Shown here in pieces: positions 16,222 to 23,720 of a stretch of DNA of 28,610 nt. Numbering within the stretch: the first letter of the stretch is position 1; every line of letters starts with the position of its first letter. The stretch spans positions 1-28,610 of the forward strand of contig JAFDKD010000043.1 in NCBI GenBank assembly GCA_019307165.1. The letters run 5' to 3'. The notes below the pieces were generated by a model. It was not told the DNA's origin and ran no database searches. It was given only the letters and a program-made list of their open reading frames with translations. Both the position numbers and the translations under genes were made by a program. The stretch comes from Deltaproteobacteria bacterium (lineage in GTDB: Bacteria > Desulfobacterota > DSM-4660 > Desulfatiglandales > Desulfatiglandaceae).

Positions 16222-17919
16222 ATGAGCAAAACCGAATTCACACCGCCCCCCAACTTCATCCGAAACATCATCGATGACGACATAAAGACCAACAAGTGGG
16301 AAGGTCGCCTTATGACGCGCTTTCCACCCGAGCCCAACGGCTACCTGCATATCGGACATGCCAAGTCCATCTGCCTCAATTTCGGTCTGGCCAGGGATTA
16401 CGGCGGTCTCTGCAATCTCCGTTTCGACGACACCAACCCGACCAAGGAAGAGGTCGAATATGTCAATTCCATCAAGGAGGATGTGCGGTGGCTGGGATTT
16501 GACTGGGAAGACAGAGAGTTTTACGCATCCGATTACTTCGAACAGCTCTATGAATTCGCCCTTAAATTGGTGAGGGACGGCAAGGCGTTTGTCTGCGATC
16601 AGACCGCTGAAGAAATCCGTGAGTTCAGGGGGACCCTTACCCGGCCCGGCAAAGACAGCCCCTTTCGAAACCGCACGGTGGAAGAAAACCTGGACCTTTT
16701 CCAGCGCATGAAGGCCGGCGAGTTTCCCGACGGCGCCCGTGTGCTCCGAGCCAAGGTCGACATGACTTCCCCCAACCTCAATATGCGCGATCCCGTGATG
16801 TATCGGATCCTTCATGCGAGCCATCACCGTACCGGAGATGCGTGGTGCATCTATCCCACATATGACTTCACCCATGGTCAGTCCGACTCCATCGAAGGGG
16901 TCACCCATTCTATCTGCACCCTTGAATTCGAGGATCACCGCCCCCTGTACGACTGGTACCTGGAAAACCTGGAGGTGTACCATCCCCGGCAGATTGAGTT
17001 TGCCAGGCTTAATCTGGCTTATACCGTCATGAGCAAGCGCATGCTCCTGCAACTGGTGCAGGAAAACTTCGTCTCCGGTTGGGACGACCCCAGGATGCCC
17101 ACCATGGTCGGGTTGCGCAGGCGGGGATATACGCCGAAAGCGTTGCGGAACTTCTGCGACCGCATCGGCGTGGCAAAAAAAGACAGCATGGTGGATCTGG
17201 CGCTGCTGGAATTCTGTGTCCGTGAAGATCTCAACAAAAAAGCGCCCCGGGTGATGGGGGTGCTCCGCCCCCTCCGCGTGGTCATCGAGAACTATCCCGA
17301 GGACCAGGATGAAGAGTTGGATGCGGTCAACAACCCCGAAGACCCTGATGCCGGCACCCGCAAGGTCCCCTTTTCCCGTGTGATCTATATTGAAAAAGAA
17401 GACTTCATGGAAGATCCGCCCAAGAAATTTTTCCGACTGGCGCCGGGACGTGAAGTCCGGTTGAGATACGCCTATTTCATCACTTGCGTGGGTGTGGTTA
17501 AGGATGAAAACACGGGCGAAATAGTTGAGTTGCGCTGCACCTACGACCCGGCCACGCGCGGCGGCGACGCCCCTGACGGCCGAAAAGTCAAGGCCACGCT
17601 TCACTGGGTTTCGGCGGATCGGTCCATCCCCGCGGAAGTCCGCCTCTATGATCGCATGTTCACGGTGCCCGACCCCGCAGGAGACAAGGAAGGGCGCAGT
17701 TTCAAGGAATTTCTCAATTCCGAGTCGCTGGTCACGCTCACCGATTGCCGTGTGGAACCCGGTTTAAAAGGGGCGGAACCGGGGGCCAAAGTCCAGTTTG
17801 AACGGGTGGGCTATTTCTGCGTCGATGCCCTGGACAGTTCGCCGGAAGCCCTGGTGTTCAACAGGACCGTGGCCCTCAGGGATCAGTGGGCCAAGGTCCG
17901 GAAAGGGCAAAAAGGCTGA
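16222..17919 (+). CDS. glnS: Glutaminyl-tRNA synthetase
   Basis: Charges tRNA-Gln with glutamine. 565 residues, the usual bacterial length. Class I signatures: HIGH in PNGYLHIGHAKS (residues 43-46) and the KMSKS equivalent VMSKR at 269-273. Characteristic stretches include LRFDDTNPTKE, THSICTLEFEDHRPLYDWY and the two C-terminal beta-barrels of the anticodon-binding part (KVPFSRVIYIEKEDF, RLRYAYFITC). GlnRS-specific wording excludes the related GluRS. GGAG lies about nine bases before the ATG. Having GlnRS does not exclude the GatCAB pathway elsewhere in the genome. No tRNA gene nearby. Confidence 0.97.
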   Translation: MSKTEFTPPPNFIRNIIDDDIKTNKWEGRLMTRFPPEPNGYLHIGHAKSICLNFGLARDYGGLCNLRFDDTNPTKEEVEYVNSIKEDVRWLGFDWEDREFYASDYFEQLYEFALKLVRDGKAFVCDQTAEEIREFRGTLTRPGKDSPFRNRTVEENLDLFQRMKAGEFPDGARVLRAKVDMTSPNLNMRDPVMYRILHASHHRTGDAWCIYPTYDFTHGQSDSIEGVTHSICTLEFEDHRPLYDWYLENLEVYHPRQIEFARLNLAYTVMSKRMLLQLVQENFVSGWDDPRMPTMVGLRRRGYTPKALRNFCDRIGVAKKDSMVDLALLEFCVREDLNKKAPRVMGVLRPLRVVIENYPEDQDEELDAVNNPEDPDAGTRKVPFSRVIYIEKEDFMEDPPKKFFRLAPGREVRLRYAYFITCVGVVKDENTGEIVELRCTYDPATRGGDAPDGRKVKATLHWVSADRSIPAEVRLYDRMFTVPDPAGDKEGRSFKEFLNSESLVTLTDCRVEPGLKGAEPGAKVQFERVGYFCVDALDSSPEALVFNRTVALRDQWAKVRKGQKG

Positions 17920-18001
17920 TTGTCCATATTAATCCGGCGATTAAACAAATGATACTTTCTACTTGGAAATACAATATGCGAAGGGTTTTTTAGATACTTA
18001 T

Positions 18002-18117
18002 GAGCGCCGCCTCTGGCCTGGGGGTCGGCCCCGCCCCCCTTTACAAAGGGGGGAGAGTGCAAAGCAACCCGCAACCCTGAACCTTGAACCTCTGAACCAT
18101 ACGAAGTTTCATATGAG
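18002..18117. repeat. Composite dispersed repeat between glnS and the Rieske gene
   Basis: Reading left to right: AGCGCCGCCTCTGGCCTGGG and GTCGGCCCC (18003-18031), a perfect 20-bp palindrome CCCCCCTTTACAAAGGGGGG (18034-18053), then GCAACCCGCAACCCTGAACC and further TGAACC units to TACGAAGTTTCATATGAG (18061-18118). The right half is the inverse of the blocks at 4282-4336 and 22432-22500. The left half is shared with 25729-25748 and with the coding 3' end of yqeC. Confidence 0.88.
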
Positions 18118-18138
18118 TATTTAGTTGCCGGATTAATA

Positions 18139-18569
18139 ATGGATGAAGGAAAAAGGGCGTTCATGAGAAAGGGGCTTGTCGGGACCCTTTACGCCGTCGC
18201 GGCAGCGGTGTTCGCCGTCCCGATTTTCTCTTTTATCACCTTCAGAAAGATCGACAGGAGGACCGTTCGCTTCAGTGTCGACGAGCAACGCGCGTCGGTG
18301 AATTTAAAGGACAACGTGTTCCTGGTAAAGAAAAAGGCCGGTGATGCGGAAAGAAAAAGGCCGGTGATGCGGCCTTTTCCGCGCGTTGCCCCCATCTGGG
18401 CTGCACGCTGCGCTTTGATGACGTGTCGCGGGAGTTTCGGTGCCCCTGCCACGGGAGCGTTTTTGACCGGTCGGGGAAGTGGTTGTCCGGTCCGGCAAAA
18501 AAAGACCTCCAGCAGATCCCCCTGGACCGGAAAGAGGAGGGGGACGTGATTGTTACGGTCACCCTTTAG
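18139..18569 (+). pseudogene. Rieske [2Fe-2S] protein, frameshifted by a 23-bp duplication
   Basis: The first frame starts at 18139 (or ATG at 18163): membrane anchor MRKGLVGTLYAVAAAVFAVP and then FSVDEQRASVNLKDNVFLVK. A perfect 23-bp tandem duplication (18327-18372) then shifts the frame. From 18373 the correct frame contains both cluster motifs, CPHLGC (from 18387) and CPCHGSVFD, and ends at the TAG at 18567-18569. Removing one copy restores a single frame of about 135 residues with a normal Rieske layout. As written, translation runs out of frame and ends at 18549 without any cluster ligands. It sits directly before its natural partner, cytochrome b. Either inactive, phase-variable, or an assembly error. 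Confidence 0.9.
18327..18372 (+). repeat. Perfect 23-bp tandem duplication inside the Rieske gene
   Basis: Two identical, adjacent 23-bp copies (18327-18349 and 18350-18372), each beginning AAAGAAAAAGGCC and ending GGTGATGCGG. Since 23 is not a multiple of three, the second copy breaks the reading frame. Confidence 0.97.
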
Positions 18570-18735
18570 CGATCAGCACTAACCCTTCGGGAAAGCCGAG
18601 GACACCCTATCTCCTGCGTTGCTAAGGGTTTGCAGTAATGACTACAGTTTCACCCTTGGCGCCTTAGAACTCCCCGCCAAGGGCGGCGGGATCTTCGAGG
18701 GGCATCCTCGGCTTTTGCAACATTAGGGTCAAACC
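18570..18735. other. Structured intergenic segment between Rieske and cytochrome b genes
   Basis: Outer inverted pair AAGCCGAGGA (18593-18602) and TCCTCGGCTT (18706-18715) encloses about 100 bp. Inside, CCTTGGCG (18654-18661) and CGCCAAGG (18676-18683) can form a second stem. Nested palindromes like this suggest a small structured repeat or palindromic unit. No reading frame or known RNA family recognised. It separates two genes that normally would be close together. Confidence 0.5.
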
Positions 18736-19641
18736 ATGCATTTGCCACACGCGGCGACCTTTACGGACCCGGGCCCCCGGGGCCTATCCGGCGGGATATC
18801 TCACGCGATCCCCCGCCTCGGCCTCTCCTGCCTTGTTCTCTGCCTTCTGTCCGGTATTGTCCTCTCATTCTACTTTCGCCCCATGGGGGACGTCTTCCAA
18901 AACGTGGAAGAGATCACCACGCTGGCGCCCTATGGTTGGTTTTTCCGACAGTTTCATTATGTTTCGGGCCAGATGTTCGTCATCCTTATGTTCATTCACA
19001 CCATGGATCATCTGCTGAAACGCCGGTACCGCATGTTTACTCCAGGCGGGTGGGCCTTGCTGGTGCTGTCCCTCGGCCTCTGTTTTTTCACCCTGTTCAC
19101 CGGGTTTATACTGAAGGGAGACAAGGAAGGTTTTTTTGCCGGGCAGATTTTCAACAGCCTGCTTCTGGCCGTCCCCGGCGTGGGCCCGAAGTTGTCGAAC
19201 CTCTTCATTGTCCCCGGTGAGAGTTTCTTTTTTCTCCCCTATCTCTATCACTGTTTTTTTCTTCCGTTACTCGTCGTTTACCTGTTGCGATCCCACATTC
19301 GTGCGTGGCTGCCAAATCGGACCTATCTGTTGGTTTCCTTTCTGGGTCTTTTCATCTATGCCTGCATTGTAAAGCTCCATCCGGACATTCCCCCGGATGC
19401 GGAAGTCGCCGTTGTAAAAGGGCCCTGGTTTTTTCTGGGCATACAAACGCTTCTCAAAACCGTGGACGCCCGCCTGGCCGGACTGGTTATACCACTAGCC
19501 TTTCTGGCAATTCTGCTTGCGCTGCCGCTGGTCAAAACGTCGGCGGGCGGCGCGGCCCCGATAAGCGCGTTTCTGTACTTTCTGGTGCTTTCAGCACTTG
19601 TCCTATATGCTGCGTTGACCCTATGGGCCGCGTTTGGGTAG
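18736..19641 (+). CDS. Cytochrome b of a Rieske/cytochrome b complex
   Basis: 301-residue membrane protein that would carry electrons from quinol to the Rieske protein. Two haem pairs are in place: His74 and His88 (FHYVSGQMFVILMFIHT, spacing 14) and His172 and His187 (YHCFFLPLLVVYLLRSH, spacing 15, as in cytochrome b6). Quinol-site region PLGD-like RPMGDVFQN and FILKGDKEG follow the family. After the four-helix b6-like core come three or so more helices (LLVSFLGLFIYACIVKL, AGLVIPLAFLAILLALPLV, FLYFLVLSALVLYAAL), a reduced subunit-IV-like part. No cytochrome c gene is adjacent, and the Rieske gene in front is frameshifted, so the complex may not work at present. Confidence 0.9.
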   Translation: MHLPHAATFTDPGPRGLSGGISHAIPRLGLSCLVLCLLSGIVLSFYFRPMGDVFQNVEEITTLAPYGWFFRQFHYVSGQMFVILMFIHTMDHLLKRRYRMFTPGGWALLVLSLGLCFFTLFTGFILKGDKEGFFAGQIFNSLLLAVPGVGPKLSNLFIVPGESFFFLPYLYHCFFLPLLVVYLLRSHIRAWLPNRTYLLVSFLGLFIYACIVKLHPDIPPDAEVAVVKGPWFFLGIQTLLKTVDARLAGLVIPLAFLAILLALPLVKTSAGGAAPISAFLYFLVLSALVLYAALTLWAAFG

Positions 19642-19667
19642 GCGTTCCTTGATAGTCATTTTTTGAA

Positions 19668-20234
19668 GTGCTGGTGCTTGTTTCCGTAACGTTAAATTTT
19701 CCTCTCGCCAAGATCGCCAAGGACGCCAAGGACGCCAATATCGTGGAAGGGGACATCACCAAATTGGAGGTGGATGCCATAGTCAACGCCGCAAACACCT
19801 CGCTTCTGGGCGGCGGGGGCGTGGACGGGGCCATTCACCGGGCCGCGGGGCCCGAACTCCTGGAGGAGACCCGCCGGATCGGCGGCTGCCCCACGGGTGA
19901 GGCCAGGGTGAGCAAGGGCTACCGACTGCCGGCCAGGTGGGTGATCCATACGGTGGGCCCGGTATGGAAAGGGGGTCACGGGAACGAAGACGGCCTCCTG
20001 GCCGGTTGCTACCGAAACAGCCTTTTGGAAGCGGTAAGAATCGGAGCGAAATCCGCCGCTTTTCCGTCCATCAGCACCGGGGCCTACGGGTTTCCGCTGG
20101 AGAGGGCCTCGGAGATCGCATTAACGGAAACCCGTAAGTTCCTGGAAACCGACGACACCCTGAAGCAAGTAATATTCGTCTGTTTCGGGCAAACGGCGAG
20201 TGGTTCGTTGTATCCTCGACCTCAATACGAATGA
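19668..20234 (+). CDS. Macro-domain (ADP-ribose) protein with altered ends
   Basis: 188 residues from the GTG at 19668. Core family motifs are complete: GDITKLEVDAIVNAAN, LLGGGGVDGAIHRAAG, GEARVSKGYRLPARWVIHTV, FPSISTGAYGFP and VIFVCFG. Such proteins bind ADP-ribose and many remove it or hydrolyse O-acetyl-ADP-ribose; the catalytic Asn and Gly-rich loop are present. Both ends are odd. The first beta strand (normally something like MKIEIVEGD) is replaced by sequence that includes LAKIAKDAKDAN, encoded by a short degenerate repeat, and the last helix after VCFG is replaced by QTASGSLYPRPQYE. A GTG at 19743 is the only start nearer the core. May be a decaying gene. Confidence 0.78.
   Translation: MLVLVSVTLNFPLAKIAKDAKDANIVEGDITKLEVDAIVNAANTSLLGGGGVDGAIHRAAGPELLEETRRIGGCPTGEARVSKGYRLPARWVIHTVGPVWKGGHGNEDGLLAGCYRNSLLEAVRIGAKSAAFPSISTGAYGFPLERASEIALTETRKFLETDDTLKQVIFVCFGQTASGSLYPRPQYE
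19703..19742. repeat. Degenerate CGCCAAGG repeat inside the macro gene 5' end
   Basis: CTCGCCAAGATCGCCAAGGA followed by CGCCAAGGACGCCAA. A related block CTCGCAAAGAACGCAAAGGT then CGCCAAG lies at 22626-22652. Here it is translated as LAKIAKDAKDA. Confidence 0.7.
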
Positions 20235-20371
20235 AATATCCATCCCGAGAGATCGAAGATTTGAACCAAAACAGTTGGATTCCAGGACATTCTACATTCC
20301 TTGTTCGTTATTCGATATTCGATATTCTTTCTTAACTTTGGATTTTCCGTTTCAGCGCCGCACTCGGCCTA

Positions 20372-20623
20372 TTATTCCTCATCCCCTAAAAAATACCGAT
20401 GATACTCCGCCTCCGACAGGTACTGTTTCAGGAGCCGGGAGATCATCTCGAACAGGGCTTCCATGTCCTCTTCTGAGAGGCGGCTCCTGATCAGGGCCAT
20501 GAGTCGGTCATCCGAAAATTTCTGCAGGTAGCAGATCAGGGTCGCCTCGTCCACCTCCCGTTCGAAGCCGAAACCGACGTACCCGTCATATTCCTCCACA
20601 AAGTTGTGCCTGTGTTTGGTCAT
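20372..20623 (-). CDS. Small conserved protein of unknown function
   Basis: 83 residues from the ATG at 20623, which shares one base with the stop of the LUD gene (TGATG); a GTG one codon earlier is also possible. No signal peptide or cysteine. Features: HNFVEEYDGYVGFGFERE, then YLQKFSDDRLMALI and a helical C-terminus ending LSEAEYHRYFLGDEE. I believe similar small proteins occur in other Desulfobacterota, but I know no function. The tight coupling suggests it works with, or is made alongside, the LUD protein. Confidence 0.75.
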   Translation of the reverse strand: MTKHRHNFVEEYDGYVGFGFEREVDEATLICYLQKFSDDRLMALIRSRLSEEDMEALFEMISRLLKQYLSEAEYHRYFLGDEE

Positions 20624-21285
20624 CACATTCCCATGGCTTGGTTGATCAGGACCACGGATATGTCCGTGAGCACGGGCTTGCGGTGAAGGATGACGGTCAC
20701 CCGGCAGATGCGCTGCGGCGAATTGCAGTCATTGCACACGCCCGTCTCGGCGCACGGCGTCTCCATGTTGAGACTCTTGGCCCGCATGGGTCCGGCCACT
20801 TCCCTGACACGATTCAGAGCAGACTCCAGGTCAGGTCTCACCTTGTTCATGCCGGCTACGATGACGACCTTTTTGGGGCCGAATGTCATGCCGTTGGTGC
20901 GATTTCCCATTCCGTCCACGTTCACGATCTCGCCGGAGGCGGAGACTGCGTTGGCGCTGCACAGGAAACAATCGGCAAGCATCTGGTTTTTCCGGATCGC
21001 CAGGTTCTCTTCGCCGCTGAGCCCCTCCACCCAGTGATCGTAGACGGTTTTTCCCTTTCCCTTGAGGGCATCCACCAGGCCCAGAGCGCGGGTGGTATCC
21101 GATCCGCCGAAGCCGAACGTGTCGTAACCTGAAATCATGTCCAGGATAAATTTCCGCGCCTCGTCCACGTTCGGCATTGCATGGGCGTCAAATGCGTGTT
21201 TCTTGAGGTTCTTCACGCATTTCTCCCCCAACTTTTCCCACAGCCACGTCTGATAATTCGCGTTCACCGCGTAGTCATTTCCCAT
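20623..21285 (-). CDS. LUD-domain (LutC/YkgG-like) protein
   Basis: 220 residues from the ATG at 21285, with GGAGG 10 bases upstream. LUD (DUF162) signatures: TFGFGGSDTTRALGLVDALK, then CFLCSANAVSASGEIVNVDG, GPKKVVIVAGMNKV and a C-terminal Cys cluster in PCAETGVCNDCNSPQRICR. LUD proteins include lactate-utilisation subunits LutB and LutC, but stand-alone ones like this have no settled role; the four clustered cysteines suggest metal or disulfide chemistry. The gene lies 41 bp downstream of xdhC and next to yqeC and selB, so a link to selenium or molybdenum enzyme maturation is possible but not shown. Confidence 0.85.
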   Translation of the reverse strand: MGNDYAVNANYQTWLWEKLGEKCVKNLKKHAFDAHAMPNVDEARKFILDMISGYDTFGFGGSDTTRALGLVDALKGKGKTVYDHWVEGLSGEENLAIRKNQMLADCFLCSANAVSASGEIVNVDGMGNRTNGMTFGPKKVVIVAGMNKVRPDLESALNRVREVAGPMRAKSLNMETPCAETGVCNDCNSPQRICRVTVILHRKPVLTDISVVLINQAMGM

Positions 21286-21298
21286 CGTCAATCCTCCG

Positions 21299-21343
21299 TC
21301 AATTTTCAATCTTCAATGTTCAATTCTCACTGCTCACTGCCCA
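21299..21343. repeat. Degenerate repeat at the 3' end of xdhC
   Basis: CAATTTTCAATCTTCAATGT then TCAATTCTCACTGCTCACTG: runs of TTCAAT and TCACTGC units, typical of low-complexity dispersed repeats. It contains the xdhC stop codon at 21327-21329. Confidence 0.6.
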
Positions 21344-22415
21344 ATTTCCCCCCTCCCGCCCTTTTCAATATCAACTCGGCCACAACGCTTACGGCTATTT
21401 CAGCGGGCGTCTCCGCCCCGATATCAAGGCCAATGGGGGAATGGACTCTTTCCAGATCGGCCTTTGTGAAACCCTCTTCCAGGAGCTTCTCATAGATGAT
21501 GTTTCGCTTCCGGCGGCTCCCGATCATCCCGATGTAACGGGCATCGGTCCTGAGGGCCTGGGCGAGGACATGTTTGTCGTGCAGATGCCCCCGAGTGACG
21601 ATCACGAGAAAAGACGACGAAACGACCGGAAGGGTTTCCATAACATGTTTGAATTCAAGCAGTCGCACCTCCTTTGCATCGGGAAAATTCCGCGTGTCCG
21701 CGAACTCCGGCCGGTCGTCGATCACCACCGTTGGAAATCCCACACCACCGGCCAGGGGGACGATTTGCGAAGACACATGCCCGCCGCCGAACACGTAGAG
21801 GACCGGGTCGGATATGAACGGCTCCACGAACAGCGGCACGCCGGCGCCCGAATCGTCCGTCATTGACACGATGGCGGGCTGTCCTTTTTCTACGGTGCCG
21901 TCCATTTGCTCCCGTAGCGCATCCTCGGCCCGCTGCCCGATTTGCAGGCTGCCGACCGCCTCGCCCCCCTGTTCGAAAAAAGCCCGGCCCGGCGGGCCTT
22001 TCCGCCACCGGGCCTCATCCACAACCGTCGCCAGCAGGCCGGTCCCCCCGCGCCGCGCAAGGCCGGCGACCTTTTTGTACAACTTCATGCCGTCAGGATC
22101 ATCGGGTAAAACGGGTTCCAGGAAGATTTCCACGTTGCCGCCGCAAAGCATATCGGTGTCGGCCACATCCGATCCCTTCAGAGAAAACTGCAGGCGCAGC
22201 GGCAGTCCCGTCTCCAGGACGCGCCCGGCAGCCTCAATGGTTTGCGCCTCCAGGAGCCCGCCGCCAATGGTGCCGACAATGGACCCGTCATCGAGAACGA
22301 GGCACTTGGTGCCCAGGTGTCGAGGAGAGGGTCCTGCCTGTTTGATCATGGTTGCCAGGACCGCGCCGCGGCCCTGTTCGAGTAATTTAACCATATGTTC
22401 ATATAAGGCGTTCAT
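21327..22415 (-). CDS. xdhC: XdhC/CoxI-family molybdoenzyme maturation protein
   Basis: 362 residues. N-terminal XdhC_CoxI domain (about 15-80, AVLATMIKQAGPSPRHLGTK then IVGTIGGGLLEAQ) with DMLCGGNVEIFLEP, and a C-terminal Rossmann XdhC_C domain (from about 205, YVFGGGHVSSQIVPLAG and IGMIGSRRKR). XdhC proteins bind molybdenum cofactor and help its sulfuration and insertion into xanthine-dehydrogenase-type hydroxylases. Next to yqeC and selB this points to selenium-dependent molybdenum hydroxylases. GAGGAAGG lies before the ATG. The last residues (KLGSEQ and stop) coincide with a repeat-like stretch of CAGTGAG units, so the natural C-terminus may have been altered. No hydroxylase subunit genes are in the window. 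Confidence 0.92.
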   Translation of the reverse strand: MNALYEHMVKLLEQGRGAVLATMIKQAGPSPRHLGTKCLVLDDGSIVGTIGGGLLEAQTIEAAGRVLETGLPLRLQFSLKGSDVADTDMLCGGNVEIFLEPVLPDDPDGMKLYKKVAGLARRGGTGLLATVVDEARWRKGPPGRAFFEQGGEAVGSLQIGQRAEDALREQMDGTVEKGQPAIVSMTDDSGAGVPLFVEPFISDPVLYVFGGGHVSSQIVPLAGGVGFPTVVIDDRPEFADTRNFPDAKEVRLLEFKHVMETLPVVSSSFLVIVTRGHLHDKHVLAQALRTDARYIGMIGSRRKRNIIYEKLLEEGFTKADLERVHSPIGLDIGAETPAEIAVSVVAELILKRAGGGKLGSEQ

Positions 22416-22427
22416 GATACCTTCCTC

Positions 22428-22660
22428 AGATGAAACTTCGTAAGGTTCAAGGTTCAGGGTTCAGAGGTTCAGGGTTTCGTGTTACGCGTTGCGGGTTACA
22501 GGCTGCGGGATAAAGGACATTGACAACCGATTATTGATGATTGGCGATTGAAAAAGATTATTCTTCCGCCTGCCGATTTCTGACTTCCGCCCTCTGACCT
22601 CCGATTTCCGACCTCTGTTTTTTATCTCGCAAAGAACGCAAAGGTCGCCAAGATAAGGGC
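22428..22660. repeat. Repeat-filled gap between yqeC and xdhC
   Basis: Module 1 (22432-22500) begins ATGAAACTTCGTAAGGTTCA, continues with GGTTCA units and ends GCGTTGCGGGTTAC, matching the blocks at 4282 and 18062. Then degenerate stretches follow: GATTATTGATGATTGGCGAT (22529-22548), units of TGACTTCCG/TGACCTCCG/CCGACCTC (22579-22617) and CGCAAAGAACGCAAAGGTCG (22629-22648). The rest, to 22792, holds a GC-rich segment with GCGCCTTTTCCAAAGGGGCG but no gene I accept. Confidence 0.8.
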
Positions 22661-22792
22661 ATTCGTTGTCGTTGTCGTAATCGCCGTAGGGCGCCCAACG
22701 CTCTCTTGAAAAAACGGAAGCGCCTTTTCCAAAGGGGCGCCTGTCCGCCGGTTTCGGGCGGGACTTAATCGAGCCTGCGGTTATTGCCGTTG

Positions 22793-23644
22793 TCATGAAC
22801 TTTCACGGTCGATTAGACCGGCCGACCCCGGGCCGGAGGCGGCGCTGACTAATGGATATGTTCCGTTTCGCAATGAACCGGCCACCACGCGCGCTACGCC
22901 GCCGGCCGCCGGCTTCGTGAGAAGCTCGACCAGTGTCATCGCAAGGCTCGGGTCCTTCAACAAATCCAGCTTGTTCAAAAAAATAGCCCGCCTCGCCGAA
23001 CCGGGAGCGCCCTTGAAAAGGCCCCCGCTTTCCTGAAAAACGCTTACCAGAACCCGTGGGGTCAATCGCTCTCCGGGTTGCAGCCCGGTCAGGGCCGCGA
23101 ATTCATCCCCCCTGAAGACCGTATCCCGGTCGAAATGCCTTTCCAGCGCCTCCAGACCCATCATGGCCACCACCAGTGTGGCGCTCTCGGGAATCACCGG
23201 TTCATGGTCGGCCGGGACTTTCACCGGCCTGCCGGCAGCCCCGTCCGCTTCCACGACCAAGCAGTCAGGGGAAGCGTCATTGAAAAGTCTGTCCGCGGCG
23301 GAGGGCGAAATCCCTATAATTTTCCCAAAAGGCCCGCGCTTTTCCCCGACAAACGCCCATCCTTCCGCTGCCAGGACTGTTGCCAGATGGGACTGCCGGC
23401 CGGGACCCGTTTCGGACCTCATGACGACCGGAAACCGCAGTGCCTCTTCGTGCCGGATTTTGGTGGTGGTGCTTACCAGGACTCGCCGACCAAGGGACTT
23501 GAATTCTTCTGCCAGGACCGTCATAAGCGTGGTTTTTCCGCCGCCGCCCACAATGGCGATGTGCTCCCTCGATTTCAGGGCCAACGCGTCTATTAAACCC
23601 TGTTGATTTTTCTCCAAGGCAGACGTCCGATCTTCGCGGCTCAA
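22793..23644 (-). CDS. yqeC: YqeC, selenium-dependent hydroxylase accessory protein
   Basis: 283 residues. P-loop-like GGGGKTT at 33-39, then RVLVSTTTKIRHEEALRFP, DCLVVEADGAAGRPVKVPAD and HEPVIPESATLVVAMMGLEA, the family's recognisable sequence. YqeC is associated by genome context with selenium-dependent molybdenum hydroxylases, together with YqeB, XdhC and SelD; its biochemistry is unclear. The start is uncertain: the frame opens with TTG at 23644 after a stop seven codons earlier, no strong binding site, and no ATG. It follows selB by 76 bp. The final residues VSAASGPGSAGLIDRESS are written by DNA that closely matches the intergenic repeats at 18003 and 25729, so the C-terminus is probably repeat-derived. 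Confidence 0.88.
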   Translation of the reverse strand: MSREDRTSALEKNQQGLIDALALKSREHIAIVGGGGKTTLMTVLAEEFKSLGRRVLVSTTTKIRHEEALRFPVVMRSETGPGRQSHLATVLAAEGWAFVGEKRGPFGKIIGISPSAADRLFNDASPDCLVVEADGAAGRPVKVPADHEPVIPESATLVVAMMGLEALERHFDRDTVFRGDEFAALTGLQPGERLTPRVLVSVFQESGGLFKGAPGSARRAIFLNKLDLLKDPSLAMTLVELLTKPAAGGVARVVAGSLRNGTYPLVSAASGPGSAGLIDRESS

Positions 23645-23720
23645 AGCATCAGTTGCATGGCCCTAAGTAAAACCATTCGGGATAACCCGAACGCCTGAGG
23701 CTGAACCCCGGCAGCGTTTC

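Noticed and set aside
16189..17604. 471-codon minus-strand frame opposite glnS
   Set aside because: Antisense shadow of a clear GlnRS gene, caused by GC-rich codon use.
18139..18549. 136-residue frame as an intact novel membrane-anchored protein
   Set aside because: Its second half is simply the Rieske domain read out of frame after the 23-bp duplication.
22482..22796. Open frame on the minus strand whose ATG overlaps the yqeC stop (ATGA)
   Set aside because: The overlap is tempting, but the body of the frame is written by degenerate repeats (CGCAAAG and TGACCTCCG units) and has no recognisable family.
23645..23720. Possible tRNA-Sec gene next to selB
   Set aside because: Checked this gap and 25626-26062 because selC can lie near selB; no long acceptor stem, TCA anticodon loop or T-loop pattern is present.
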